A stretch of DNA of 64,000 nucleotides from positions 1,059,001-1,123,000 of the forward strand of contig JANTQA010000070.1 in NCBI GenBank assembly GCA_027625915.1, in the 5' to 3' direction. The notes under the pieces were generated by a model. That model did not search any database and was not told the origin of the DNA. It saw only the letters and a program-made list of their open reading frames with translations. How positions within the stretch are numbered: position 1 is the stretch's first letter; every line of letters begins with the position of its first letter. Made by a program: the position numbers and the translations under genes. Positions 45,233-57,717 of the stretch are shown piece after piece. Origin of the DNA: Anaeramoeba flamelloides (Eukaryota; Metamonada; Anaeramoebidae).

Positions 45233-48200
45233 ATGAGTTCGAATTTTAATGTGGATTCTGTAATTTCAAGGCTCCACCAACTTCGTCATAAAAAAGGTAA
45301 AATCAAAACAAAAATTAAGGAGACTGAAATCAAAAAACTGATCCTTTTGGCAAGAGAAATTTTTATCAACCAACCAATTCTTCTTGAATTAGCAACACCT
45401 ATAATGATTCTAGGTATCACAACACAGCTTTTTTCTTTTCTTTTTTCTTTTTAATTGGAGAAATGAATAGAAATGAATGGAAAATTTGTCAAATATGAAT
45501 TGAAATGACAAAAAAAAAAATGAAGCAAATCTTTCTGCAACCCTCATATTAATTACTTGGCACTAATCTTGATAATGACATGTCTTTTTTTACAAAAAAA
45601 CAAAAACAAATAGGTGACATTCATGGTCAATATTCTGATTTATTCAATTATTTTGATCATGGTGGATATCCACCAAAAGGAAATTACCTTTTTCTTGGCG
45701 ACTACGTCGGTAGGCTTGATCCTTTTAAAAACTATTCTTTTTGTTTTCTCAAAAATTCCAAACCAGATCGATCAAATAGACATTAAAAAAAACTGCTGTT
45801 TTTATCTTTCTTTTTGTTTTCAAACTCTTTGTTTATTCAAAAATAAATGCCCAAAAATTGGGTTTGATTCACAAAAAACAAACCTTACCAACTAAAAACA
45901 ACAAAAAAACATTATTTCATATTAGATAGAGGCCCAGGTGATATTGAAACAATTTGTCTTTTATTAGCGTACAAAGTGAAGTACCCTCAAAACTTCTTTT
46001 TAATTAGGGGGTAAAATTCTTTTTCTTTTTCTTCATCTTTTTCTTTTTTTTTATCTTTTTCTTTATCTTTTGCTAAACTCTTTTTAAATTTTCAATCAAT
46101 TTGGTTTGGGTTATACCAAGAAAAACTGACAACTTGGAATAATTTTATTTTTCTTTTTTTCAATTTCATAAATTTTAATGCAAAATAACCAAACCAAACA
46201 ATTCTAAGGAATCACGAGTGTAAGCAAATTACAAAAATATATGGTTTTTATGATAATTGTAAACATTTTTTTTATTCTTTTGTTCTTTTGTTCGTTTGTT
46301 CCTTCTTATATTTTGTTTGATCTTCAATTTTTCCTATTTTAATTCTTGGGTTTCTCAAAAACAAAAAAAGATCAAAATCAAAAATAAAAACAAAATCAAA
46401 GTCAAAAAAATTTTCTCCAATTCAATTTCAATTAACAATTTCTTTTTTATTGGTATTTTTTTGAATTTAAAAATAAGTTTCTTTGAGTGTGTCTGTTTTT
46501 CAAAAATCGTGAAATAAGAGTTTAACAAATTGATCACAAAATAACCGCTGGAATTGTTCTTTACAGAATGAACGGTATCTTTTCTTTCAACTTTCTTCGA
46601 CTCTTATTTCATAATTTTTTTAAAATGATCTAAATGGATTGTATTTGTTTTTCTATTTGTTAACTTTCCACTAAACACTTACACCCAAAATAAATTAGGC
46701 CGAAAATACTATTCTACAAAACTTTGGAAACTCTTTCTTACGTTTTTCCAATGCCTCCCACTTTCAGCAATTATAGACGACAAAATATTTTGTGTTCATG
46801 GTGGATTGTCACCTAATCTTACCTCATTGAACCAAATAAAAAATATAAAAAGACCCAAAGAAGTAAAGGATCATGGATTGGTCTGTGATTTGTTGTGGAG
46901 TGATCCTTCTCCTAAAAATAAAGAATGGGGCTTGAACGAACGCGGTGTAAGTTACACATATGGTGAGAAAATAATAAATCAATTTAATCAAGTATATGGT
47001 TTTGATTTGATTGTTCGTGCGCATCAGGTAATTATCATTAATTTTTTTCTTTTTTTGATTTTCTCATTTTTGGATTTTGTCCTTCGTTGTCAAGCATTTC
47101 TTTCTTATTTTTAAATAATTAGATTAGAAATACCCACCCACACAATTTCCAATTAATGTCATTTTCGATTAGCAAAAGAAAAATTTTTTCCATTTCCCAA
47201 TTTCTTTTTTCAATTACTGTAATTTTTCGGGTATACTATTAAATTTCAAATTTGGTCAAATTTCAAAATTGGTCAACACTAATATGAAAAAATAAAATTG
47301 AAACAAAAAAGTTAGACAAAACTACAACTTCAATTATCATTTCATCCTTGTTAATCGAGTTTATTCAAAATATAATCAACATTCCAGATCTTAAAAATCA
47401 TGAGGCTGTTGTATTGATTGTTGTTAATAGTACTACTATTTTTAAAAGTCTCTATATAAGAAAAAAAGGTCTAGATCGGGGTCAATTTTTTTAAATGTAT
47501 GTGACAATGACTTTTCTTTAAACTCAACTTGAGGATATTTTTTTGAAGAGACGATAACTAATAGTTTTGAAAACACTCTACTCATCTAAAAAAAATCAAA
47601 TACGGAAAAAAAATAACTGATGATAAATATTGAAAGTGTTCGTCAAGTGCCGTAGAGTGCCGTAGAGTGCCTAGGTTTTCTTGAGTTTTCTAAACTAAAT
47701 TTCATAATAAATGGTCCACCTTATATTTGAATAATGAATTGCTTTTGTATTGTTTTGAAGTTTTTCCTCTCACAATGAAAAGTTTGCAAATAAATCATTT
47801 TTTCTCTTTTTTATTTTTTCAACAGTGTTTTGTTAAAATGGAAAATGAAAATGAAAAATTAGAAAGAAGTAACAAATGAATTAATGAAAATTTTGATTTC
47901 AAATATGAAAAAGAGATTAGATTTAGTTATTCAAATAGAAAGGGTATCGATAAATGGGGTTTTTTACTTTTATAAATTTTCTATTTTTCATGTAATGCTT
48001 CTTTCAAAATAAATGCCTCAATTTTTTTTTAACAGTTTTTTTTATTTTTCTTTCTTTTATTTTTAGACAAAAAATAAAGATCTCTTGAGTATAGAATTGA
48101 ATATTAAAATCGAAATTTTTATATTATATTGGATAACTTCAATTATTCAAAATATTTTTATTTAAAATTTGATTTTTAATGGGCCAATTATTATGAAAGA

Positions 48201-51005
48201 TAGTTTATTTATTTGTGAAGTGTTCTAGGTTTTTTTGAGTTTTCTGTTGATTTTCCAAATAAATAAAAAACTCAAAAAAACCTAACTAAAATCAATAGAT
48301 TTTCCGAATAAAATAGAAAACCTCAAAAAAACCTAGAATACTTCACAAATAAATAGAAAACCCAATAAAACCTAACGAAAAGTGTCCGTAGAGCGCCTAG
48401 GTTTACCAGAATTCATCCGAATGGAAAATCATATCAATAAAAAAATCGAAAAAAATCACTTTTACTAATGTTTACAATTAAAACCTTGAATTTAAAAAAT
48501 TGAAAGATGCTTAAATTTTGATTTTATATGAAGTTTTGAATTCTATTTTGATTCTAATTCTCAACCTAATTTTTGGATTTGGTTTTTGTTTTAATATATA
48601 TAAAAAAGACCTTATAAAATATTTGAAAATGAGAACTTTTTCTCCTGTTTTGCAATTAAAACCATTTTTACAATTTTTTTCCAGAAGTGTATTTTTTTTT
48701 TTTTCAGGAATGGTAAATTCAATCCCCAAGATTGGAAATAGTTTTCAAAATTTTTAATTTATCATGTGTATTCAGGACACATATAGTTTCTATTTGGTCA
48801 TGAAAATGATAATATTATTATATATATATATATATATATTAATTATTTTTCTTTTCTCTTTTTTTTTATTTGATAAATTTTCTTTAATTGCTCATTTCTC
48901 TAAATAAATAAATAAAATTTTTAATTTTCAATTATACTACTATTAATTGCAAAAGTTGTCCAAAAATATTAAAGATGCCAATAAATTCCAAAAAATCTTC
49001 AAAAACCTATTTTTTTTTCAAGTTCAATTTTGTAAGATGTTTTTACTCACTTTGAATAATAAAAAAAAAAATTTTTTTTAAAATGTAAAGAAATTCTGTG
49101 AATGCCCATCCTATTGAAAAAATCAAAAAATTTCGATTTAAAAATTAATCCAAAATTTTCGATTTTATCCATAGAAAGGAAATACCCAGAAAAAAATGAT
49201 CAATATTTTCTATTATTTCCTTCTGTTCATATTATAAACATAAAGGACAACAAAGCCCGTTTCTTTTTTTTTGATATATATATTAGGAATAATTCTTGAA
49301 AAATAAAAGAAAAAGTTTGAAAAAAATAATTCAAAATCCTAAGTAAAAAATAATTTTTACAAACACCAATAAATTATTTTTTAAAAAGTCAAAAATTTTA
49401 AAAAATGAGAATTATTTTAAAAAAAATTATAAAACTTTTTAATGATTAACTTTACAAACAAACCTTACTTTTTGGCTAAACGATATTTTACAAAATTTAA
49501 ATTTATTTTTTACTTAACTATCATGTTTAAATTTGAATTTTATTTCATTTTTTTTTACTTTAGGAATAATTAAAAATAATTTCAATTTTTCAGAAAAAAA
49601 ATTGACTTAAAGACTCCTGTGATTTCTCTTAAAAATTTTAATGTAGAGAAAAATTTCATTTTTAATTTTCAATAAAATCCATTTTTTAAAGAAAATTACT
49701 TCTTTTAGAGAACCGGTATGGGCCAGTGGCAACACAACCCAGTGTACAATCTGAAGGACGGGGTTTTATCCCCTTAACCATTATTTCTTATTGTTTACCA
49801 TTTTCTCAAATAGCCACCACGGTGCAATTTTAATTAAAAATCGGGCTTATGCTTCTTAGAATCACTAATTCTTTGAGGAAATCGTTTGACCTAATTGAAT
49901 CTTTTTGACTATTATAAAAAATCAAAACTGAACGGAATTGGGACAAAATCCATCTCAATTTATGGAGCGGGTCCGATTTTTGGGAGAAATGACCAGCTCT
50001 CACTTGGTTCAACAATATCTCTAATTCAAATTAGGAATTCGGGCAAACAGGTGGACTTTTAGTAACCACTCTTTAATGGAAAAAAAAAAGAAAATTACTT
50101 CTTTTATAAAAAAAAAAAAAAATTCAAATTTTGATCATTTGATTTGGTTCGTTTAATAATTTGTTTACTCAACACCTAAAGATAATTTTGGAATTAGAAA
50201 ATCAAGAGATGTGCATGAAAAAAAAAGATGACTTTATTATTTGTAATTACATCTAAATTAAATATTTCAAGAATATTATTTGAATATCTTAAACAATTAT
50301 TGTAAAAAATAGGGTTACAGATAAAAAATAATTATATTTCCTTTAATTCTGCTGATTAGATAAAAATTAAATATCAAAAACACACTGACTATTTTAATTG
50401 TAAAAAAAATGTTTATTATTATTATTATTAAATATTTTATCAAAATAAAGATAAAACGGTAAACTATTCGAAAATACTTTTATATTAATGAAATATAAGA
50501 TAATATTTTCAATAAATTCTCAAATCAAAATAATCTCAAAAAATATTTAAACAAAAAAAAAACAATTTTTTAAAATAATTTTTTTATAACTTTAAATTTT
50601 GATGAATAAAATAGGTTGTTGATGAAGGTTTTGAATTCTTTGCAAATAGATCATTGGTGACAGTATTTAGCGCCCCTTATTATTGTGGAGAATTTAACAA
50701 TGCTGGAGGGATGATTATCGTTAACGAAGAGCTGTGTTGTTCATTTTTTGTAAGATCTTATTGTTTATTTACATTTTCAATACTTTTTATTTTATTCCAG
50801 AATTTATTTTTCTTATTTTTTCCCCCTTCCCTCCTCCTTTTCTGTATTAATTACTTTATTGAATCCATATTATTTGATTTTTGTATATTATTATATATAT
50901 ATATATTCTTTATAAAAATAGATCTTAAAAAACTCAGAAATAGATGAAAACGAAAAAACATCAAATATCTCACCACCAAAGAATCGTACACACAAAAAAA
51001 AATAA
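45233..51005 (+). CDS. Protein phosphatase PP1-type catalytic subunit
   Basis: This is a Ser/Thr phosphatase of the PPP family that acts with regulatory subunits in the cytoplasm and nucleus. Seven exons, 45233-45413, 45614-45709, 45926-46010, 46209-46258, 46699-47027, 50615-50749 and 50922-51005, give 960 nt and 319 residues, the usual PP1 length. All metal and catalytic motifs are present: GDIHGQ (Asp 62, His 64), GDYVDRG (Asp 90), GNHE (Asn 122, His 123), HGG (His 171) and RAHQ (His 246). The N-terminus VDSVISRL, the [19 protein letters not shown] segment and [19 protein letters not shown] (usual SAPNYCGE, here Tyr for Asn) place it with PP1 rather than PP2A. The tail [20 protein letters not shown] is lineage-specific. 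Intron 5 is 3587 bases and contains a SINE, a LINE fragment and a hairpin repeat. An alternative last exon at 51124-51182 is possible through a donor at 50986. Confidence 0.95.
47240..48420 (+). repeat. Palindrome-cassette repeat, copy R1 (PP1 intron 5)
   Basis: The left part (47270-47640) is homologous in reverse orientation to 53390-53740; a shared block is TAGTTTTGAAAACACTCT. It leads into GTGCCGTAGAGTGCCTAGG (10-bp tandem GTGCCGTAGA near 47646). It ends in nested hairpins, for example AGTGTTCTAGGTTTTTTTGA (48220) against its inverse near 48335-48355. The family recurs at 52440-53745 and 57835-58200. Confidence 0.55.
49070..49300 (-). mobile_element. LINE 3'-end fragment
   Basis: Similar in order to 56730-56960 of the LINE further right (shared GATCAATATTTTCTAT.ATTT and CATAGAAAGGA blocks), in the same minus orientation. 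A T run at 49067-49080 is where a poly(A) tail would lie. It is 5'-truncated and has no clear target duplication. Confidence 0.45.
49708..50086 (+). mobile_element. tRNA-like SINE with 20-bp target duplication
   Basis: This 379-base insert is visibly richer in G+C than its surroundings. It is flanked by an exact direct repeat AAAGAAAATTACTTCTTTTA (49688-49707 and 50087-50106) and ends in an A run. The head has an A-box-like TGGGCCAGTGG (49719) and, about 35 bases on, a degenerate B-box-like GGGTTTTATCC in a GGGG/CCCC hairpin, as in tRNA-derived SINEs transcribed by RNA polymerase III. It sits in PP1 intron 5 in sense orientation. No second full copy is seen in the window. The target duplication makes the retrotransposition call strong; tRNA ancestry is probable. 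Confidence 0.8.
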
Positions 51006-54000
51006 ATTTAAAAAAATATATTTATAAAATAATTTATAATAAATATTTTTTTTTAGTATTATTGTTCAAAAAATATTTTGATTTAAATGTAATCTTTGAA
51101 AACTAAACATAATTTTTTTTCAGGCAATTATTTCTTCCTAAAAAAGCTGAAAATGATTTTGAAGCTAAAAACACATAACTAATTAATAAGAATTATAATA
51201 AAATAAATTTAATATGTTTTCAAATAAAAATATATTTTGTAATTGAATACACATCATTTAAATACGGAAATAACCAATCATATTTAAAATAATTGTACAT
51301 TTTCAAATTCTCAATTACCCATTCATTTTGAAAGTAGCAATAGCAATAAAATGTTTTAAAAATGATTTTTTTTTTTTTTTTTTTTCACATTTTCTAACTT
51401 TATTCTTTCTTTTTTATCATACTCTAACTTTTCTGAAGGAAACCAATAAATTGATTCTTTGTTTATTTGAGAAAAAAATTAATGATAATTATATTTTAGA
51501 ACAAATTATTTTTGGGTTATAGAAGATTATATTTTTATATGTGATGCAAGCCTGTAAGCTATTTTTCAAAAATTTTGACTCACTTTATAAGTTATTGGAA
51601 GTGGTTTTGAGGGTTTTGTCCAATATTCTTATCAAAAGAAATTTATCAATTTTTGATCACAATTATTTTTTCTCATTTCTAACATTTTTGCTTTTGTTTT
51701 TCTTTTTCTTTTGCAGTAAAATCGAAGTTAAATATTTTTCTTTTAATTTTGAAGAATTTTTCTTTTTCCTTTTCAAATTTTTGTTTTTCTTTAGTATTTG
51801 CTTTTATTTTTCTTTCTTTCTTTCTTTTTTTTAACTTTTTCTTTTGTATTCTTTTTCTTTTTTTTTTTTTTCTTTTTTTGCAAAAGATCATGTGTAAAAA
51901 AAATAAAAGATCTTTAAGAAAACAAATAATCATTTAGAAAATTGAGTATAGGCAATGTCTTTTAAAATGAATTTAATTATTAGCAAAAAATCTTCGAGTT
52001 GACCTTTTTCATTAAAAGCTCTGTAATAAAAAATCCGTAATGCTCATTTCAAAAATTGTAAATCACTTTTTTTTTAGTTTTTGGTTTTTTTTTTTTAATT
52101 CTAAAAACATCCGGTTTTATATATTTAGAATGATTAGAAACTGAATTATTAATAATACTTAATTATTAGTTGTTCTTGAATACTAAAGGATAATATATAT
52201 ATTCAATTATTATTTCAGGAAAGTCACATTTTTGAAATTGGGTTTAGATTGTCATCGTTTTTCTAGATATTTTTTATTTTTATTTGGAAAATCTAATTAT
52301 TTTTTTTAAAATAACCACTACCCCTGGAAACAATTTTTTTTTTAATTTAAATCTAAATTTTACATATTCTGTGCAAAGATTAATGAAAACCTACTAAAGA
52401 GTTTTTCTGAATCTCCGTGGAGTCCAATAAATTTTACACAAGTCCATTTAAGCATCGTCGGGTGCTGTCAAGTACCATAGATTCCCTACCTTTTTGTTAT
52501 TTTTGAAATATAATGAAAATTAAATAAATTTTCTTTGTATTTCTCAAATTAAAAAAAAAAAACAACAAAGCTTTTCCAAAATTCCAAAATATAGAGAAAA
52601 ATCAAAGATTTTACTCAATTCTTTGAAAATCTGTATAAGATAACCGTGTTTTTTTTTAATTTTCGAATTGAAAAGAAAATTAATTCAATTTTCCGTTTAA
52701 TTTCTATGTTTTTACAAAAATCTAACGCAATTTTCTTGAGTTTTTCTGTTTTTCTATTAAGTATTCTAGGTGTTTTTGGGGTTTTCTATTTTATTTCGAA
52801 AATCTATTGATTTTCCCAATAAATAGAAAACTCAAACAAACCTAACTAAAATCTATTTATTTGACAAATAAACAGAAAATACAAGAAACCCAAGTGAAGC
52901 CACCCTGAGAGTTCAAAGGGATAGAATAAAATCAAAGATTCTATCCAATATTATTGAATTAAAGAAAACATAACATCACTTTTCTTCTGGTTTTCTGTTT
53001 TATTCTAAAAATTATTTTTTTTTTTCCTAATAAAAAAAAAATTCAAAAAATAATAATAAAAATTTTTTTAATATAAGAAATAAAAAGAAAATTTCTTATA
53101 TTTACTTTTTATATTTAAAAAAAAAAAATTAACAGCAATTTTCTAGAATTAAATATAATGTAGTAAAATTAAAGAATTGATTTTATTCTTGTAAAGTATG
53201 GAAAACATAATAGATTTTCATTATGTTTTTTTTTTTTTCGTTTTTAAAATAGACAGAAAATTTTAATAAATTTTTCAGTTTATTTCAAAAAGTAAAAAAA
53301 AACGCCGTTAGCTTTTCCAGAATCTAAAAGAATTGAGCAAAATCTTAGATTTTTCTCTATTCTTTTGAATTCTGGAAAAGCTAGGCACACTACACACACT
53401 TGAAATATTTATCATCAATTATTTTTTTAAATGTATTCGAGTTTTTTAGACGAAAAGAGTGTTTTCAAAACAATTAGTTATTATCAATTCAATTAAATCT
53501 CTGAAAGTAGAAATTAACTTTAATTCATTGTCGCATCTATTTGTAATTTTTTACCCCAAAATAGACCTTTTCTTCTTGGTTAGTTAGTTTTCAAAAAACC
53601 CAGTACTACTAACAACAATAAATACAATAACCTCATAATTTTTAAGTACTTATATAGAAGTTGTATTGTAAATAAACTTACATTAACAGTGATGAAATGC
53701 TAATTGAAGGACCAATTTTGTCAAACTCAAAATTTTCGAATTCTAATTTTTTTTATGATGGTGATCAGTAATTGTTTTTTCACTTTATGCTTTCAAATCT
53801 AAATCTTTAAAGTGAAAAGGATACCAGAATGAAAACTCAAAATGTAATGTGTATCTCAATTAAAAATATTGATATTTAAAGATTTAAAACAGTGATAATT
53901 AAAAATTAAAAGAATTATCATTTTTTTTTGTTTTATTTACGTTAATCTTTATTACAATTAAAAATTATTTTTTCCTTAATTACCAACCATTTTTCGGAAC

Positions 54001-54026
54001 TAATCAAAAAATAATAACAAAGTATA
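51006..54026. other. Intergenic region between PP1 and the SSXT gene
   Basis: The 3-kb spacer between two plus-strand genes holds the PP1 3' UTR, a possible alternative PP1 last exon (51124-51182) and a T-rich stretch (51640-51890) that yields only Phe/Lys-rich chance frames. It also holds palindrome-cassette repeat R2 (52440-53745). The 280 bases before the SSXT start codon should contain its promoter; nothing specific is visible. Confidence 0.6.
52440..53745 (-). repeat. Palindrome-cassette repeat, copy R2
   Basis: In reverse orientation it matches R1 from 53740 down to 53390, then enters palindromic units. The best is 53309-53383, a 75-base near-perfect palindrome beginning TAGCTTTTCCAGAATC and ending with GGAAAAGCTA. 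Others lie near 52567-52640 and 52750-52890 (TTCTAGGTG.TTTTGGGGTTTTCTATTT against its inverse). R1 and R2 are head-to-head across the last two PP1 exons. Confidence 0.55.
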
Positions 54027-56090
54027 ATGGAGTCAATAACACAAGGTGAAATTGAAGAAAAATTAGAAGAGGGAAAATATTTGATCGGAGCAATAATTGA
54101 GAACCAGTCCCTTGGAAAACTTACTGAGTCTACAGCCTATCTTCGAAAACTTCAAAAAAATTTAGTACAATTATCTTCAATTGCAGACAACCAAATTAGA
54201 AACGAGTCTGAACAAAATGAAAAAAATCAAACAGAAGAACAATTAGGTATTAATTTCTTTTCTATTTTCTGAGAGATCTTAAATTCAAACCATAAATCCT
54301 CAAATCGTATATCCAAAAAAAAACAATAAAAAAAAACAAAAAAACAATTTCTTTATAAAAATTTTACAAATCAAAAAAAACAAAAAACAAAAAACAGAAC
54401 AAAAAGAAGGGCAAATCCTCTACTCCCAACACCAGCATATGTTTCAAAAGTTTTTAACAGGTTTAATAGAATATGGAGCAAAAGGTAAATTTTCCTTCTT
54501 TTTTATTTAAGAAAAGGATTCTGTACTAAACGAAAGAAAACTTTAATTCTTCTTTTGTTTGTTTTTAACCCCCCAAAGATCTCAAAAAGATCGCAAAATA
54601 TATGGGAGTAACTGAGGATGAAGTGGTAATGTTTTTTTGGAGATACACTGTAAATTTACAACAAAAAGGAAGGATGCTTGAGGCTTATAGCGTACGCTTT
54701 TTTTAAAAAAAAATTACTCATTCTTTTGAATTTTTTAATTGTTTCTTTCTTGGTGGTATTCAAGCAAATCTTCAAAACATAATTTATTTTCTGCTCAGAG
54801 AGTTGTATTTCAAAATTTTCTTGAAAAAAGTGTTTTGTTTTAATTGGAAAAAATCGTCTCAGCAGTAAAGTCCAAAAGTTCGTTTCATTTTAGAAAATAC
54901 AATTTGAAAACTTTCTTTACTAATGTTTTTTTTGTTTCAACATCAATAATGTTTTAAGGGATTTGATTTGTTTGATCTTCAAATTTTCTATTGTTCTGAG
55001 AATAAAACAAGAACCCCATAAAGTTGTTTCTAATTTAATCACCTGGCTAACACGGCTGCTCCGGCCCTACCATGACAATTGAGAACACATAGGAATTGAT
55101 TTTCTAAATATTGTAATTTTATGTTTTATAAAAAACCAAAAGTTGGTTATTGTCATGAGATTCAACCAGAAATTTTATAATACCAGATTAAAAAAAATTT
55201 ATCATTTCCAATCCTTTCTTTTTTGGTGTTGATAAACAAACTCATAAATAAATGTACAGTAACATAGATCTTCTATTTACCAAAATTGCAAAAAAACTCA
55301 GCTTTAAACAATTTAAAAGCAATATTGAAAAATATCACTTTCAAGTTTCTGTGATTTTCATGGTTATTTCTTTTCTTGAGAAAATTCAATTTTTGGATTT
55401 GCTTCTGTGATTTCTATTCAGACGACGTCACAGAAATTAAAACTTTTATCTTATGATCGAAATTGGATTCTCTATTTCTAAAAACACAACTTTATAATAG
55501 ACAACCAATTTCTATTTCTTATAAATTTTCACAGTAGGTCTGGAACGGCTGTGCCCTTAATGGAAAGGAAAAGAAAAGAAACTCATTTAATTTCAAAACG
55601 ATATACGGTTGTCAATTTAAAAAATTAAATATTTTATTTTGTATTTTTTTATTTTATTAAAAATCATTAGTTGGCAACACAATCAAACTTATTTAAGCGT
55701 GTGTGTGATCTTCAAACGAAAAAAACAAGAAAAACAAGGCCTAGAAAAACAAAAACAAGAAAAAAAAGGGTACAAAAACGTAATAAAAAAAAAAAAATCA
55801 ATGTTAACAAAAAAGAAAAAAAGGTATCAACAAAAACAAAAACAAAAACAAAAAACGTAAAGAACGCAAAAACTGAGCAAATCAAAGAAACTAATCAAAT
55901 TAATAACACCAACAATAATGATAATATGATCATTAACAATAATATTACGAATACTAATATTAACAGCAGCAAATTTGGTATAAATTCATCAAATCAACAA
56001 AATGCACTAAATAAAAATTCAACTATTCTACACGAAAATAATGATAATACTCAAAAAATTTTAAAAAAGAGAAGGGTTGCCAAAAATTGA
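54027..56090 (+). CDS. SS18/GIF-like (SSXT domain) transcription coactivator
   Basis: SSXT-domain proteins (animal SS18, plant GRF-interacting factors) are non-DNA-binding coactivators linked to SWI/SNF chromatin remodelling. Exons 54027-54246, 54398-54484, 54579-54691 and 55671-56090 give 840 nt and 279 residues with GT-AG introns. Residues about 8-56 match SSXT: EIEEKLEEGKYLIGAIIENQ, SLGKLTESTAYLRKLQKNLV, then SSIADNQ (plant GIF: LDENKSLI, NSGKLSEC, LQRNLMYLAAIAD). Exons 2-3 encode a helical region (HMFQKFLTGLIEYG, KKIAKYMGVTEDEVVMFFWR) that I do not recognise. The last exon is a very basic Lys/Arg/Thr stretch followed by an Asn-rich tail, unlike the Gln/Gly/Tyr-rich tail of SS18. A nuclear location is inferred from the basic run. 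Intron 3 (979 bases) holds an inverted-repeat element. Confidence 0.88.
55044..55558. mobile_element. Inverted-repeat element in SSXT intron 3
   Basis: The left arm is the G+C-rich run CACGGCTGCTCCGGCCCTAC (55051 on). The right arm is its diverged inverse (GTAGGTCTGGAACGGCTGTG near 55535-55554), about 22 of 32 aligned bases matching by eye. The pairing extends inward to AGGAATTGATTTTCTA. It contrasts with the A/T-rich intron around it. It is read as a small DNA element; the ends are uncertain. Confidence 0.45.
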
Positions 56091-57144
56091 GATTAAACAA
56101 TTATTCAATTTTTGTTTATTATAATTGTTTACATATACCATCTGTGACAAAAAATAGTAAAAATGAAAATTGAAAAAATAATTTAATTACTCTTTTCACT
56201 TAAATCAGATGGTTATAATATCAAAAAAATCAATTTACAAAAAGTAACCTAAACATTTTTTTACACTTTATTTTTTGTTATAAATAAAATTAAATAAATG
56301 GAAAAAAAAAAATCAGGAAAGAAATTATAAAAATATACAAAATTTATAAAAACTAATTAGTTTTGCAATTTAATTGGTTTCCATCTTTTTTTTTTATTTA
56401 TTTCAAAATGTAAAAATATTTTTATACTCAGTTTTTAAAAAATTACTTTTTTTTATTTTAACATTTTTTTTTTTAGTACCATTGTGGTACTAACCCGTGT
56501 TGAAGACCCCCGGCCCATGTATAAAATTTAACCAATGTTTTTTATTAGGCTTGTATATTTGAATCCAGGTGTATGTGTGTACATACTTATACTCAAATTT
56601 AAACCAACATAAGGGTATAGATCTTGAAAATATGTAATAGGGAAAAAAATATTAAATGCTTTTGTTTCAAATATTTTGTGGTAATTTTTACAAATTTTGT
56701 CAAATAAAAAGAATGATCTTTTTTTTTTTTTTTTTTTATGGAAGAAGTGTAAATTACATTCTAGCTGCCCTTATACTTAAATTTCCTTTCAGAAATTTAA
56801 GCGTAAAATCATAGATTTCACGATTATTAATTAATGAAAATAATTTTAAGCTATCACAGTTTAAAATTATTTCATAAAGATTTATTTCTTTTATTCTATT
56901 GTGAAAAATTAATCTATCTTTTTCATAGAAAGGACACACCCATAAAAAATGATCAATATTTTCTATAATTTCCTTCGGTTTATACTTTAAACAGAAAGGA
57001 CCAAATTTATTTGAATTTTTATTAATTATATAGTAATATCTATTTTAGCAGTTTGTAAATGACCTAAATTTTAACAGTATTGAACTTGATGGAGAACTTA
57101 AATATTTTTGGGTTACAAATAAATATTTTTGGTTTTTTATTATA

Positions 57145-57717
57145 TGTCCTTAATAAAATTAAGCACTATTTTTTTCTGATTAATATTTTTCTAAATCTAA
57201 GTTTATAACTTAATTCAATTAAACACTGGGATAATTTTTTTTAGAATAAAAACACTCTCAACTTTTGAATATCGAAAATATTTTTTGAAATTACTGTGCA
57301 CTTTTTTATTTTTTTTTTTGAAAAATTGGGGTTGAGAAAAGTTTGAAAGCAAAGAATTAGTTAATATATTAAATTAGAATGCTTTTCCAGAGAGTTTATC
57401 TTTTTAGTTTAACTTTTTTTTAATTTAACCATTTAAAACTAAAAAAAACATTTGAAGACCAAATTAGTGCCTTTTGTGAAAATAAAATTCCCATAATTTA
57501 GAATTTGTTTTTGTAAATGAGTTAAAACAAGATAGTGTATCTAAAAATATACATAATTTCAAGTGTGAATATAATCATTCTGGCAAAAAATGTTTTCAAG
57601 AAAAAGTTAAATTGAAACTTTATTTATTTTTATTTTTTCATTTTGTTTTTTTGATTGTATTAATGGAAAGTATTTGATCAGTTTTCCATTTTTAGTATTT
57701 TTTGGGTCGTAGGGACA
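57145..57717. mobile_element. 573-bp MITE, copy 2
   Basis: Same length, ends (TGTCCTTAATAAAATTAAGC ... GGGTCGTAGGGACA) and orientation as copy 1 at 36014-36586, with TA flanks at 57143-57144 and 57718-57719. It interrupts the LINE at 56719-58764, so it is younger than that insertion. Confidence 0.75.

Noticed and set aside
51541-51937. Overlapping Phe- and Lys-rich frames on both strands
   Set aside because: They arise from a T/C-rich low-complexity tract; composition alone explains them.
47240-53745. One giant 6.5-kb transposon with inverted ends R1 and R2
   Set aside because: The interval contains two in-frame PP1 exons, so R1 and R2 are better read as separate inverted copies of a repeat.
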